64,000 nt of DNA from Melampsora larici-populina 98AG31. Taxonomy: Eukaryota > Basidiomycota > Pucciniomycetes > Pucciniales > Melampsoraceae. Shown one piece after another: positions 54,584 through 64,000 of the stretch (positions are counted from its first letter, which is position 1; each line of letters starts with the position of its first letter). The notes beneath the pieces were generated by a model. That model did not search any database, was not told the origin of the DNA, and saw only the letters and a list, made by a program, of their open reading frames with translations. The position numbers and the translations under genes are program-made. Location: NCBI RefSeq assembly GCF_000204055.1, contig NW_006768824.1, positions 126,366 to 190,365 of the forward strand, given 5' to 3'.

Positions 54584-56830
54584 GTTTTAATTTAATTCGG
54601 CTGAAATCGGTACACCAAGAAAAGATATGGCTAAGGCTGATTACGTTTTTCGATTAGAGAATAAATTCAAATGAGCTATGAGAGATGAAGATGAAGATTA
54701 ATAAATATTAAAATTTAGTCGGATAGGTAAAGAGCAGAGAAGATAAGAAAGTGAACATACATTTGATTGAAAGTAGCAAATCTTGATGGTTGATGGTTTT
54801 GAGTTGATATGTATGTATGTGGTGATGAGTCTGCTTACTTTACTTCATCAAACAGTCAAGAGACGTTCAATCTTTCAAACGCTGAATGAAAACTTGATTT
54901 GATGAGTTCTCTTGATGGAAATCTAAACAACAATTTGGTATTTAAGTTCTACAACGATAATTCTTCAGTCTGGCTTTTCTATCACTACAAGTTCAACATA
55001 CATACATACAAGCACCTTATACTTAATTTCTATCGTCATCCCTACACAACATTCTCCATTCAACTTTCACTTTGCATTCTCATCGTCACTTCATTCTCAC
55101 TCATCATCTTCATCATCTCAATTCACCACCAATGCCAACCAAACCATGTTAAAAACAGCCTTATCAACACCAGCCCGTATCAATCCTAACGTGTCAGATC
55201 ACCAATGAGACTGTTTGCAAACATAACTGCTTCGGACTTTGCAACACTTAAAAACTTTATCAATCCATTAAACTTCATCAATCTCTCACGCCCGCTAGCG
55301 AGCCGGTCTCAGTGTACAAATACAAATAAACTGACTTTCTTCAAGTCTCATCAGGTTTCTCGATATAAATAAATCTAAAATCCGCCCGGTTCATTTCGTG
55401 CCGATCTCTGTTACACGTTTTAAAAAGTCCTTCAACGCTTCCCGACGGTTGAACTCACGGCTGAACCTAAATATCCCTTTGTCAAAGGTCGTCCTTCCTA
55501 GGACGATTTCACGTACATGTGTTGTCTTACAGCTACATCATGACAATAAATGATGCTAGCGCAGGAGTCAGCTAGATTTCTAGTCACAACATGTTATGAT
55601 CTTTACCTGAATATCACATGGTTTTTTTTGTGAAGCCTTTGGGCTTCAACAATTGGGATGTTCATGTTACCCCAACAAGGGCTTTTTCATATGCTTTCCA
55701 GATTGCTTTTTAAGAAAAAATGTTCTCAAAACAACTCTTCAGCTTGATCTGAAACTACTTCAACCTAGGCTACAACAATACAAGTGAAGAAACAGGGTCC
55801 TAGGCCACCTGAGACATATGGATATCCCTAACTGGCTTGACACACATTGCCAATGCTTCACTTATCTAACTTTACCTCAATCACCTTGAGACTCTGATGT
55901 CTATGTATATTCCTAAAACTCAAAAAACTTCAAGGTGTTATGTATCTTACTTAGCCAATGAGGTCAACCCAAAACTTCTTTGTCTGATAAGGTCAGAAAA
56001 CTATCAAGACAATGCTGAATCCCAGCTGGTGGGTTGGGGACATCTGCCACACCTAGGTAGTGACCAGTGCAGATAAACCTGGGCAGGTCCACAGAGTGGG
56101 CACACACCTGTGACCAGAGATATATGAGATGCATACAAAGCTGTGATGAGGTGAAACCAACACAATTTGTAAAAACTCAAAACCAGCTAGAGAGATATTC
56201 AGGGGATTATGGATTGTCTATGTCTTTGGGTATCTGATATGCAATCCTACATGGTTGATTCTTGCACCTCTTGTACTTTTTACCTCCTCAAGCTAAAAAA
56301 GTGTATCTGGACTGTTCAGAGATACCCTGAGCAGTCCCCTGTTTAAAATTCAAACCTACCAGGTGAGCTAAGGTAGATCCTCATTTCTTGTGAATCATCT
56401 TCAGACAGCAGGCTCATAGTTTGGGACTCTAGAAGATTCTGGTGTACAAGTTTCAGATGGCCAAATTGCGCAGGATACAAATAAGGTGTTCCACAATCCC
56501 ACAAAAGTAGATTCATCTCATTGATCTTGACCTCATTGAGCAAATCATGTAACTCTCACAGTGCTCCAAAGTTGGTGAATGAAGTATCAAAGCAGAACAA
56601 TGACCTTTTGAGGAAACCTGGATAGTAAAATCTAGAAAGATAGGTTGTATATCTAATCATATTGAATTCTTCTTGTAAGTTTTTTATAACCATTGTGAAT
56701 TGGGAATTTGAAAACACAATATAGGATATTAGATCAAAGATTTGATTTTTTGTTGAACAAACTAATACTTATTCAATTCCTTGATCATCCTTCTTGCTTT
56801 TGTTTTTTCTAAAATGAAATAGAATACAAG
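54584..56830. other. METTL14-like promoter and gene-free region
   Basis: No supported gene. Hairpins occur, such as the AAGCC(TTT)GGCTT-like stem near 55634 and CGTCC/GGACG near 55490. The sequence after about 55600 looks like decayed repeats. Confidence 0.5.
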
Positions 56831-57730
56831 ATGTCAGATCCCCTTACTAGCTCCTCCTCCTCCTACTCTGTCTACTCAATCTGGACCATCACTTCATGCT
56901 TGTACCCCAACACAACCCAAGCCTGAATTTGTGCTCCAGTCCACCAACTTACACATCACTACTCATTGACCTCCAACCCCTGATGATGTTGATTCTGTGT
57001 ATCAACCTGGTTTATCAGGAATTGTCAGCAGTTGTGGAAACTTGGATGGCAAGATTGAGTTCATTGACAACAATGTTGAAGACTTTCCAGCAGTCCTTTT
57101 GACAACTCCCAAAGCCAAGAAGTGCCATCAATTGAAAAGCAAGAAGGGTTGTGCCAAGGGATGTCCTAGAGGCTCAGGAGCTTCTTTTGCTTTGGCTTGA
57201 GTACAAGCTAAAAAGAAGAAAGTGGTGCCTAAGGTAAGTTATTGTGTTTATTTTGTTTGAATTTTTCAGTTATGTAATCTGATCTGGTTCTCCCACTTCC
57301 CTCTTTTATTTTATGACCACTCAGCCATCCAACTCTTTTCCCAATGTCATTGAGGTTGATCAAGATTCTGACATTGAATTCATTGGCACAGAGCCCCTTC
57401 AAGCTCAAGATCCACAAGTTACAGAGTTAATGTCCTATTTATTTCCTCCTGTCCATATCAAAAATAAAGTAAGTGTTTCATACATCCCTACTTGATTTGA
57501 TTTAGTCATTCCAATACTGAATCATCTGAATTTTTCAAGACTGGAGACAATCCTCAGGGTTCTGAGTGTTGGTGGTGTATAGGTACTTCTACATGTGGTA
57601 TTCACACCAACTAGAACTTTCATGCCCATTGTGACGGTGCTCCAGGACAGTCTGCTTGTCCCTGAAAGTTACCTTTGAGCTGGGCTCAAGAGCAAGCTAA
57701 GGCATTGGCTGCTTCCAATGAAGCCAATGG
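56831..57730 (+). pseudogene. Decayed hAT-like N-terminus with BED-like finger
   Basis: A Ser-rich start at 56831, a Lys-rich segment (KAKKCHQLKSKKGCAKG), an acidic VDQDSDIEFIGTEP block, then ECWWCIG...HAHCDGAPGQSAC. This last block matches the spacing of the finger in the hAT at 997-1110 (CRWCHG...HHDGKPNRPAC). In-frame stops (near 57612 and 57664, among others) rule out function. The second chromovirus begins 130 bp downstream. Confidence 0.6.
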
Positions 57731-57857
57731 TCACCAACACTTGATGCATTTCTTTCTCAGACTACCTTCAGTGTTGATTTATGCAACATATTACTGGTTG
57801 TATGGACTCTCTGACATGCTATTCTGTTCAATTGTTTTCATGATGTCCCTTTACATG

Positions 57858-58040
57858 TGTTATGAATCACACCAGTGACATCTCTCAGATCACATGTCAC
57901 AGTTCTCATTGTATAGTTAGACTTGTAGACTACGTCATTGAGCTGCTCTCTTCCTCATCCGACAATACACATTCAAGACCCAGTGGGCAGTGAACAGATC
58001 CTTCATACTTCACCTCTAGAACCCTAGCCTATCCATAACA
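57858..58040 (+). repeat. 5' LTR of the second chromovirus
   Basis: TGTTATGAATCAC...CTATCCATAACA, 183 bp. A CT-rich run (CTCTCTTCCTC) precedes ATCCGACAAT (57957-57966), as in the first element. Confidence 0.88.
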
Positions 58041-58041
58041 C

Positions 58042-58051
58042 ATTGTCGGAT
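58042..58051 (+). promoter_or_regulatory. Primer-binding site, predicted self-priming
   Basis: ATTGTCGGAT, one base after the LTR, is the exact complement of LTR ATCCGACAAT (57957-57966): ten Watson-Crick pairs. Confidence 0.75.
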
Positions 58052-58410
58052 CTAAAATCAAAGAATCAAGGATCAAGATATAGAAACGAAGATTAGAATT
58101 AAGAAGATTTACCTGAAACCTTATTGACTGAATCCAAAGATACTGAACCAACTCCAACCTTCGTACTGAATTAGAAGACTGAAGATTATAGATCATCGAC
58201 CACACTGCATTAGAACCTTAACATTAAACTAGACTAGATCACATCTCAAGACCTTATCCATACTTTCCGAACGCCACCACGTCACCATCATACAGAACCC
58301 CCAACCCGGTCGACAACGACTCAGAACCTGACGATACTACGCAATTCGTCGACGCTGGTACTACAGATCCTGCATCAGAAGATCCTGGAGTAACATTTAC
58401 CCAGATCGAG

Positions 58411-59465
58411 ATGGACGAAATACAACGTCAGATCGCCGACCTCGCTAGATCTTTACAAGATGAGCGCCAGCTTCGCCAACAAGCTGAAGCCAAAGCCCAA
58501 CAGGCTGAGGAGCGCCTAGCTGCTATCGAAGCTCATCAAACCCAGACCTCGAGTGCTAACCCTGCACCTCCAGCTACACCATCAGTACCACAAATCGACG
58601 CATCTCAAAGCCTAAAGGGCCCGAAAGTTGCTACCCCCGATAAGTTCAGTGGAGCACGTGGAGGTCCAGCTGAGATTTTCGCAAGCCAAGTGCAGCTCTA
58701 TATGATGGCTCACCCCAATGTCTTCCCTACCGAGAAAGCAAAGTCGTATTCACGTTATCGTATCTCACGGGAGCGGCAAGCAGCTGGGCTCAGCCCATTA
58801 CCTTAGAACTCTTCGACCCCGAGAAACGTCACCTTGTAACGTTCGACCGGTTCATACATAACTTTAAAGCTATGTACTTCGATACCAAGAAGAAGTCCAA
58901 GGCCGAACATGCTTTGCGTATCCTTACCCAGAAAACTACCGTGGCAGCGTATACTCATGACTTTAATATACACGCTGCTGCTACGGGGTGGGAGGTACCT
59001 ACGTTGATCAGTCACTTCAAGCAGGGATTAAAGAAGGAAATCAGGGTAGCTATGGTGATGGTTCAGGAGAAGTTTGAAAGTATTGAACAAATCGCAAATC
59101 TTGCTATCAAGATAGACAGTAAGATTCACGGAGTCTCTGATCACACGCTCTACAACACGACCTCCAATCCTGATCCAAACGCTATGGATATTTCGGCAAA
59201 TTTTGTTCGATTGTCCGACGAAGAACATTTGAAACGAATGAAAACGGGTTCTTGTTTCAAGTGCGGTGTTCAAGGTCATAGAGCGTCCGACTGTCCTAAA
59301 TCGTCTTACAAGTCTGCTAAAGGAAAGGGGAATAATTACAAGAGTAGAATTGCAGAATTAGAGATTAAATTAGCAGCCTTAGGAGGAAAGAGTGACAGAG
59401 AGGATGATAAACAGGAGGGTAGTAGTAGAGCTGAGACTTCAAAAAATGGAGGAGCTCAGGAATGA
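58411..59465 (+). pseudogene. gag: Chromovirus Gag with one-base frameshift
   Basis: Start ATG 58411. Coiled-coil N-terminus, then KGPKVATPDKFSGARGG. A one-base deletion near 58741 (one A short in an A run, compared with the intact element) moves the frame. The other frame then continues through the Gag domain to a CCHC knuckle (CFKCGVQGHRASDC) and a stop at 59463-59465. Not translatable as one protein without correction. Confidence 0.92.
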
Positions 59466-59485
59466 CGGTAGTGCCTATCCTGAGC
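59441..59485 (+). promoter_or_regulatory. -1 ribosomal frameshift signal, second copy
   Basis: A AAA AAT at 59441-59447, a 6-nt spacer, and an 8-bp stem GCTCAGGA (59454-59461)/TCCTGAGC (59478-59485) with a 16-nt loop. Compared with the first element, two base pairs have changed on both sides. Confidence 0.82.
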
Positions 59486-59943
59486 CACCGAGAAGATATG
59501 AATGAAATTGAATTAGGTTCTAGTAGAATTAATGAGTGCAATGCATCAGATCCTTGTTTATTTCTCAATACTTCAATTTCTATGTCCCAATCTTCCCGTG
59601 CCACTCCACATCAATCTTTTGACGCCGTTTTATTAATTGATTCCGGTGCTACGCATAACGTTCTGAGTGAATCTTTTGCTAGAGCACACGGACTGTTAGA
59701 CCATGCTGAGCATACCTCTAGGGTAGTCACAGGTTTCGACGGCTCGCAGAGTCATTCTTCATTTCAAGTTTCCTCTTTTATCAATCACGACCAAGAACCA
59801 ACCACATTTATTATCACGAAGATTAAAGATACGTATGATGGAATTTTGAGCATTCAATAGATCAAAGACCATCTCGACATTATTGATTGGCGCCGCGGCA
59901 CAGTCCACCTTCATACAGACACTAATCGCACTGCAACTGCTGA

Positions 59944-60325
59944 CACTGCCAGCATTAAAGAGGTTCCCGGATGGGAATCTGGGTCCCAGGGACCAGATTC
60001 CCCTTCTGTTACTGTTACACAGCCTAAGGAATATTGCCTGAGTAGTCATTGTGATATATGTAGTCAATTTTTCAAAATTCTTGTCACAATCTGAGCAAAA
60101 TTACAACATGTATTACATGTAATTTTCCTATCCAGATGAACAGATAACTGAGCTGATGTGTATGTAGCTGATAGCTAAGGATTTACACAGATGTTTGCAC
60201 ATATGTAGCATATGCTTCAAGGCTCAGTTGCGCAGTGCAAGATGATTTCATGACCATTTTACTCTCAATCATGTTCCCAGCCTAGGTCACTTTCCCACCT
60301 GGGAACCTCTTTAATGCTGGCAGTG
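59944..60325. mobile_element. CACTG-type MITE, 382 bp, inside pol
   Basis: Inverted termini CACTGCCAGCATTAAAGAGG at both ends (32 of the first 34 bases match), flanked by TGA at 59941-59943 and 60326-60328. CACT(A/G) termini and a 3-bp duplication are the signature of CACTA/EnSpm elements. Removing it with one TGA brings the pol frame back in register. Confidence 0.92.
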
Positions 60326-60406
60326 TGAGGTAGTTTTGTCTTGTCCGAAAACACCCTCGACAGACCAACGGATGGATCCATCGAGGGAAGCTAGGACAAC
60401 TGACGA

Positions 60407-60439
60407 GGGGATGTGTACTTTAAGTACATTAGCATCCCC
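60407..60439 (+). repeat. PR-RT linker hairpin, module 1
   Basis: GGGGATG (60407-60413)/CATCCCC (60433-60439) outside; TGTACTT (60414-60420)/AAGTACA (60422-60428) inside. Followed by GCAGTGTGAGT. Confidence 0.85.
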
Positions 60440-60658
60440 GCAGTGTGAGTCCGACATTCATTTCAATCATGTTGAGAATCTTGTGGCTAGCAGTTTCATT
60501 TCTGCCAGTATGACACAGGATGACCACATTCACGACCTACAAGACACAAATCGGAAACACCTCACAATCGCAACTGCTACGGCTGTTTCGTCAGGACCGA
60601 AAACACCTTCATCGACTCCTGCATTGGATCCCATGAGGGAAGCTAGGTACCGTGACGA

Positions 60659-60694
60659 GGGGATGTGTATCCGAGAGGATACATTGACATCCCC
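60659..60694 (+). repeat. PR-RT linker hairpin, module 2
   Basis: GGGGATGT (60659-60666)/ACATCCCC (60687-60694) outside; GTATCC (60667-60672)/GGATAC (60677-60682) inside with a GAGA (GNRA) loop. Followed by GCGATGTGAGT. Confidence 0.88.
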
Positions 60695-60910
60695 GCGATG
60701 TGAGTACACTTATCTACCAGAAAAATTGCCAATTGAATCAGATAACAACACTAGTTTGATCCGTAATTCAGAACCAGAGACGGAGCCCCAAGTAACGATA
60801 GTGCCTGTACGAACAAACACTGCAGCTGATAAATCAGTTTCGTCTGATCCGAAAGAACCCTCGCCAGGCCAGGTATTGGATCCCAAGAGGGAAGCTAGGA
60901 TATATGACAA

Positions 60911-60946
60911 GGGGATGTGTACTACTGATAGTACTCTAACATCCCC
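60911..60946 (+). repeat. PR-RT linker hairpin, module 3
   Basis: GGGGATGT (60911-60918)/ACATCCCC (60939-60946) outside; GTACTA (60919-60924)/TAGTAC (60929-60934) inside, loop CTGA. Followed by GCAGTGTGAGT. Modules 1, 2 and 3 begin exactly 252 bp apart. Confidence 0.88.
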
Positions 60947-63900
60947 GCAGTGTGAGTCTGCTTCTCTTAATGATACTTTGTCAAAAGAATTCGCTGTCCA
61001 GCAACACATTCATTTGAACAGCACTACACCAAAGGTCAACTCAGCAAACGCTTCATGGTCGACATCGGCAAAACTAGCAGCGGACCTGAAGAAGAACGCC
61101 CCGACTAAGACAGTTGAAGAACTCGTACCTAGCTGCTATCATCAACATCTACACCTATTTCGAAAGTCAAACGCTCAATGCTTACCACCAAGACGCAAGT
61201 ATGACTTCAAGGTTGATCTAATACCGGGCGCACAACCTCAAGCAAGCCGCATCATACCTTTATCACCAGCTGAGGATAAAGCATTAGATGAAATGATTCA
61301 GACTAGTTTGGCTAACGGCACAATACACAGAACTACGTCACCTTGGGCTGCCCCTGTGTTGTTCACAGGGAAAAAAGACGGTAATTTACGACCGTGCTTT
61401 GATTACCGGAAGCTTAACTCGTTGACTGTCAAAAACAAGTATCCACTACCACTTACTATGGATCTTGTCGATAGTCTTTTGGACGCTGAAGAATTCACTA
61501 AATTAGATCTTCGTAATGCGTATGGTAATCTCCGAGTCGCTGAAGGCGACAAGGACAAATTAGCCTTTATCTGCAAACAAGGACAATTTGCACCATTGAC
61601 TATGCCTTTTGGGCCAACCGGGGCTCCTGGTTATTTTCAGTATTTTATCCAAGACATTATGATTGGAAGAATCGGGAAAGATACCGCTGCTTATCTTGAC
61701 GACACTATGATGTACACTAAGAAGGGTGTACGGCACGAACAAGCAGTTGATGGTATACTCGACATACTTGGCAAGCATCAACTTTGGTTAAAACCTGAAA
61801 AATGTGAATTTTCAAAATCTGAGATAGAATATCTTGGATTACTGATCTCGCACAACAAGGTTAGAATGGACCCTACTAAAGTGAAAGCAGTAAAAGACTG
61901 GCCCGCTCCAAAGAATGTATCAGAACTCCAACGATTTATTGGATTCTCCAATTTCTATCGACGCTTTATTGATCACTTTTCAAAGACGACAAGACCACTT
62001 CACGATTTAACACGTAACAACACTCCTTTTGTTTGGGACGCGAAGTGCAATAATGCCTTTGAAGGTTTGAAGACATCTTTCACAACGGCACCTGTCCTTA
62101 AAATCGCTGATCCGTACAAACCATTCATACTTGAATGCGATTGTTCAGATTTTGCGCTTGGAGCGGTGTTGTCACAACGCTGCGATAAGGATAATGAGAT
62201 ACATCCGGTTGCTTACCTCTCTAGATCACTGGTCAAGGCTGAACTTAATTATGAAATTTTCGACAAAGAATTACTTGCCATCATTGCAGCTTTCAAGGAA
62301 TGGCGGCATTACCTCGAAGGTAATCCAAATCGTCTGGAGGTCACAGTCTACACTGATCACCGCAATTTGGAAAGTTTCATGACTACAAAACAACTAACTC
62401 GACGCCAAGCTAGATGGGCCGAGACACTTGGATGTTTTGATTTCATTATTAAATTCAGACCTGGTAACAAGGGAATGAAACCTGATGCTCTATCCCGACG
62501 ACCTGACTTAGCCCCGACAGCTGAAGACAAACTCACGTTTGGCCAACTACTCAAACCTACCAATATCAACGATGAAACATTTCCTATTGAGCTAGCTTCT
62601 ATGGAGGTGTTCTTCGAGGACGAGATCATTTTATTGGAAGACGCAGAACACTGGTTCGAAGTAGATGTATTAGGCGTTGATGATGTGGAAGAAAACCCAG
62701 AGGTCAACTTTATGCCTGATGATAAGATTATTCACATGATTCGAGAAAGCACTAAATCAGACTCACGTATTAATGAACTAATTGACTTGAAAAACAATCC
62801 TATATCGTCCAAGATCAAGAAGCACATGGAGACATATGAAGTGAAAGATGGAATCCTGTACCGTGATGGTAAAACCGAAGTACCAGATGACGAACAAATC
62901 AAAATTCAAATTCTGAAGAGTCATCATGATAGTCTATTAGCAGGCCATGCTGGCAGAGCTAAAACTCTAAGTCTTGTACGTCAAAGCTTTACTTGGCCGT
63001 CTCAACGACTGTATGTGAACAGATACGTTGATGGCTGTGATTCGTGCCTACGAGTCAAGAGCTCTACTTTGAAACCATTCGGGACCCTGGAACCTCTAGC
63101 AGTACCTGCAGGACCTTGGACGGATATCACATACGACCTCATCACAAAACTACCGAATTCGAATGGCTACGACAGCATTCTGACGGTAGTGGATCGTCTA
63201 ACCAAAATGGCTCACTTCCTGCCATGCAAGGAAAGTATGAATGCAACTGAATTAGCCGATATCATGATGAAGAATGTTTGGAAACTTCACGGGACGCCCA
63301 AATCTATAGTTTCAGATCGTGGAAGTATTTTTATTTCTCAAATCACAAAAGAACTTGCTAAACGCTTAGGAATCCGGTTACACCCGTCAACAGCGTTCCA
63401 CCCAAGAACGGATGGCCAATCTGAGATAGTAAACAAGGTAGTGGAACTATACCTTCGACATTTCGTTGGTTATCGTCAAGACAATTGGGAAGGACTTTTA
63501 CCATTAGCTGAGTTTGCTTATAATAACAATGACCATGAAACTATAGGAGTCTCACCTTTTAAAGCAAACTACGGTTTTAATCCTTGTTTTAGCACAGTTC
63601 CCATCAGTGAACAGTGTATACCTATAGTAGAAGAACGACTGCAACTAATTAAGGAAGTACAAGAAGAGGTCACTAACTCATTACAATTGTCTCAAGAGGT
63701 TATGAAGAAACAATTCGATAAAGGAGTGAGACGAAACCCATCATGGAACGTAGGAGATCAGGTTTGGCTGAATGGAAAGAATATTTTGACAACGAGGCCT
63801 AGTCCCAAACTAGAACATAGATGGCTAGGTCCCTTCAATATTACTGAAAGGGTTTCACATTCTGCTTACAAATTGAATCTACCACCTTCAATGAAGGGTG

Positions 63901-64000
63901 TACATCCAGTTTTCCATGTTTCAGTACTGCGTCAACATCGTCAGGACACTATAGCATTACGACAATCACCACCCCAACCACCAATTCAAATAGAAGGAGA

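Larger units (their letters stand above)
57858..64000 (+). mobile_element. Second Ty3-type chromovirus, truncated by the window edge
   Basis: The 5' LTR is at 57858-58040. It is followed by the PBS, a frameshifted gag, the frameshift signal, and pol interrupted by a stop and a MITE and then open to 64000. Sequence and organisation parallel the element at 21105, with clear divergence, so it is a different, older family member. The chromodomain and 3' LTR would lie beyond the window. Confidence 0.93.
59462..64000 (+). pseudogene. pol: Chromovirus Pol, stop and MITE insertion, runs off window
   Basis: The protease motif LLIDSGATHN is at about 59632. TAG at 59858-59860 stands where the first element has a Trp codon. 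The MITE occupies 59944-60325. From about 60329 the frame is open to the window end: linker with three hairpin modules, RT (KLDLRNAYGNLRV, YLDDT near 61697), RNase H (ECDCSDFALGAVL, TDHRNLE), and integrase (HDSLLAGH...CDSC, D in TYDLI, D in VSDRGS, E in GQSEIVNK). RT to integrase shows no stop, so decay may be recent or the downstream part came from recombination. Confidence 0.92.

Noticed and set aside
54899..55189. Plus-strand frame downstream of the METTL14 start
   Set aside because: Low-complexity, AT-rich, no homology signal by eye.

Overview
The window is fungal nuclear DNA. Short introns (about 60-100 bp, GT...AG), a THI4 thiazole synthase, a METTL14-type m6A-writer subunit, a mitochondrial HIBCH/mS47-like protein, a Cue2-like Smr protein and a heavy load of hAT, KDZ, Tc1/mariner and Ty3/chromovirus elements suggest a basidiomycete, most likely a rust fungus (Pucciniales, Puccinia-like). 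The species assignment is inference.

Positions 1-21.1 kb are a three-level transposon nest that can be read to the base. A hAT transposase gene (exons from 278 to 2409 and 19583 to 20754) is split by a KDZ-class element at 2410-19574, flanked by the 8-bp target duplication AAGGTAGC, with long terminal inverted repeats. The KDZ element carries an HMG-box-like gene, a multi-exon KDZ transposase and a FAR1-type zinc-finger gene. Its right inverted repeat was later hit by a 4.6-kb Tc1/mariner element (14801-19427, TA duplication, 85-bp inverted repeats, DD34E transposase) that carries a second, unrelated gene on the opposite strand. The intact left inverted repeat of the KDZ element serves as the empty-site control.

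Positions 21105-27135 hold a complete Ty3-type chromovirus with identical 195-bp LTRs and an ATAGA target duplication, so it is a very recent insertion. A relative enters at 57858 and runs off the right edge; it has a gag frameshift, a stop after protease and a 382-bp CACTG-type MITE in pol. Comparing the two gives the strongest observations here: (i) a -1 frameshift signal at the gag/pol junction with a covarying stem, (ii) a self-priming PBS complementary to the LTR just after a CT-rich tract, and (iii) a tandemly repeated module of about 250 bp between protease and RT that carries a covarying hairpin followed by GTGAGT, twice in one element and three times in the other.

Positions 30.9-38.4 kb are a host gene island: a mitochondrial membrane protein, the CUE/DUF1771/Smr protein and, divergently, the HIBCH/mS47-like gene. 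Positions 38.4-46 kb are repeat-rich: a 9-bp-TSD TIR element, a Tc1/pogo-like MITE, a cytochrome P450 with an apparent frameshift, and a hAT relic. Positions 46.3-54.6 kb hold a hypothetical acidic protein, THI4 and the METTL14 homologue. Positions 54.6-57.8 kb are relic-rich DNA leading into the second chromovirus.
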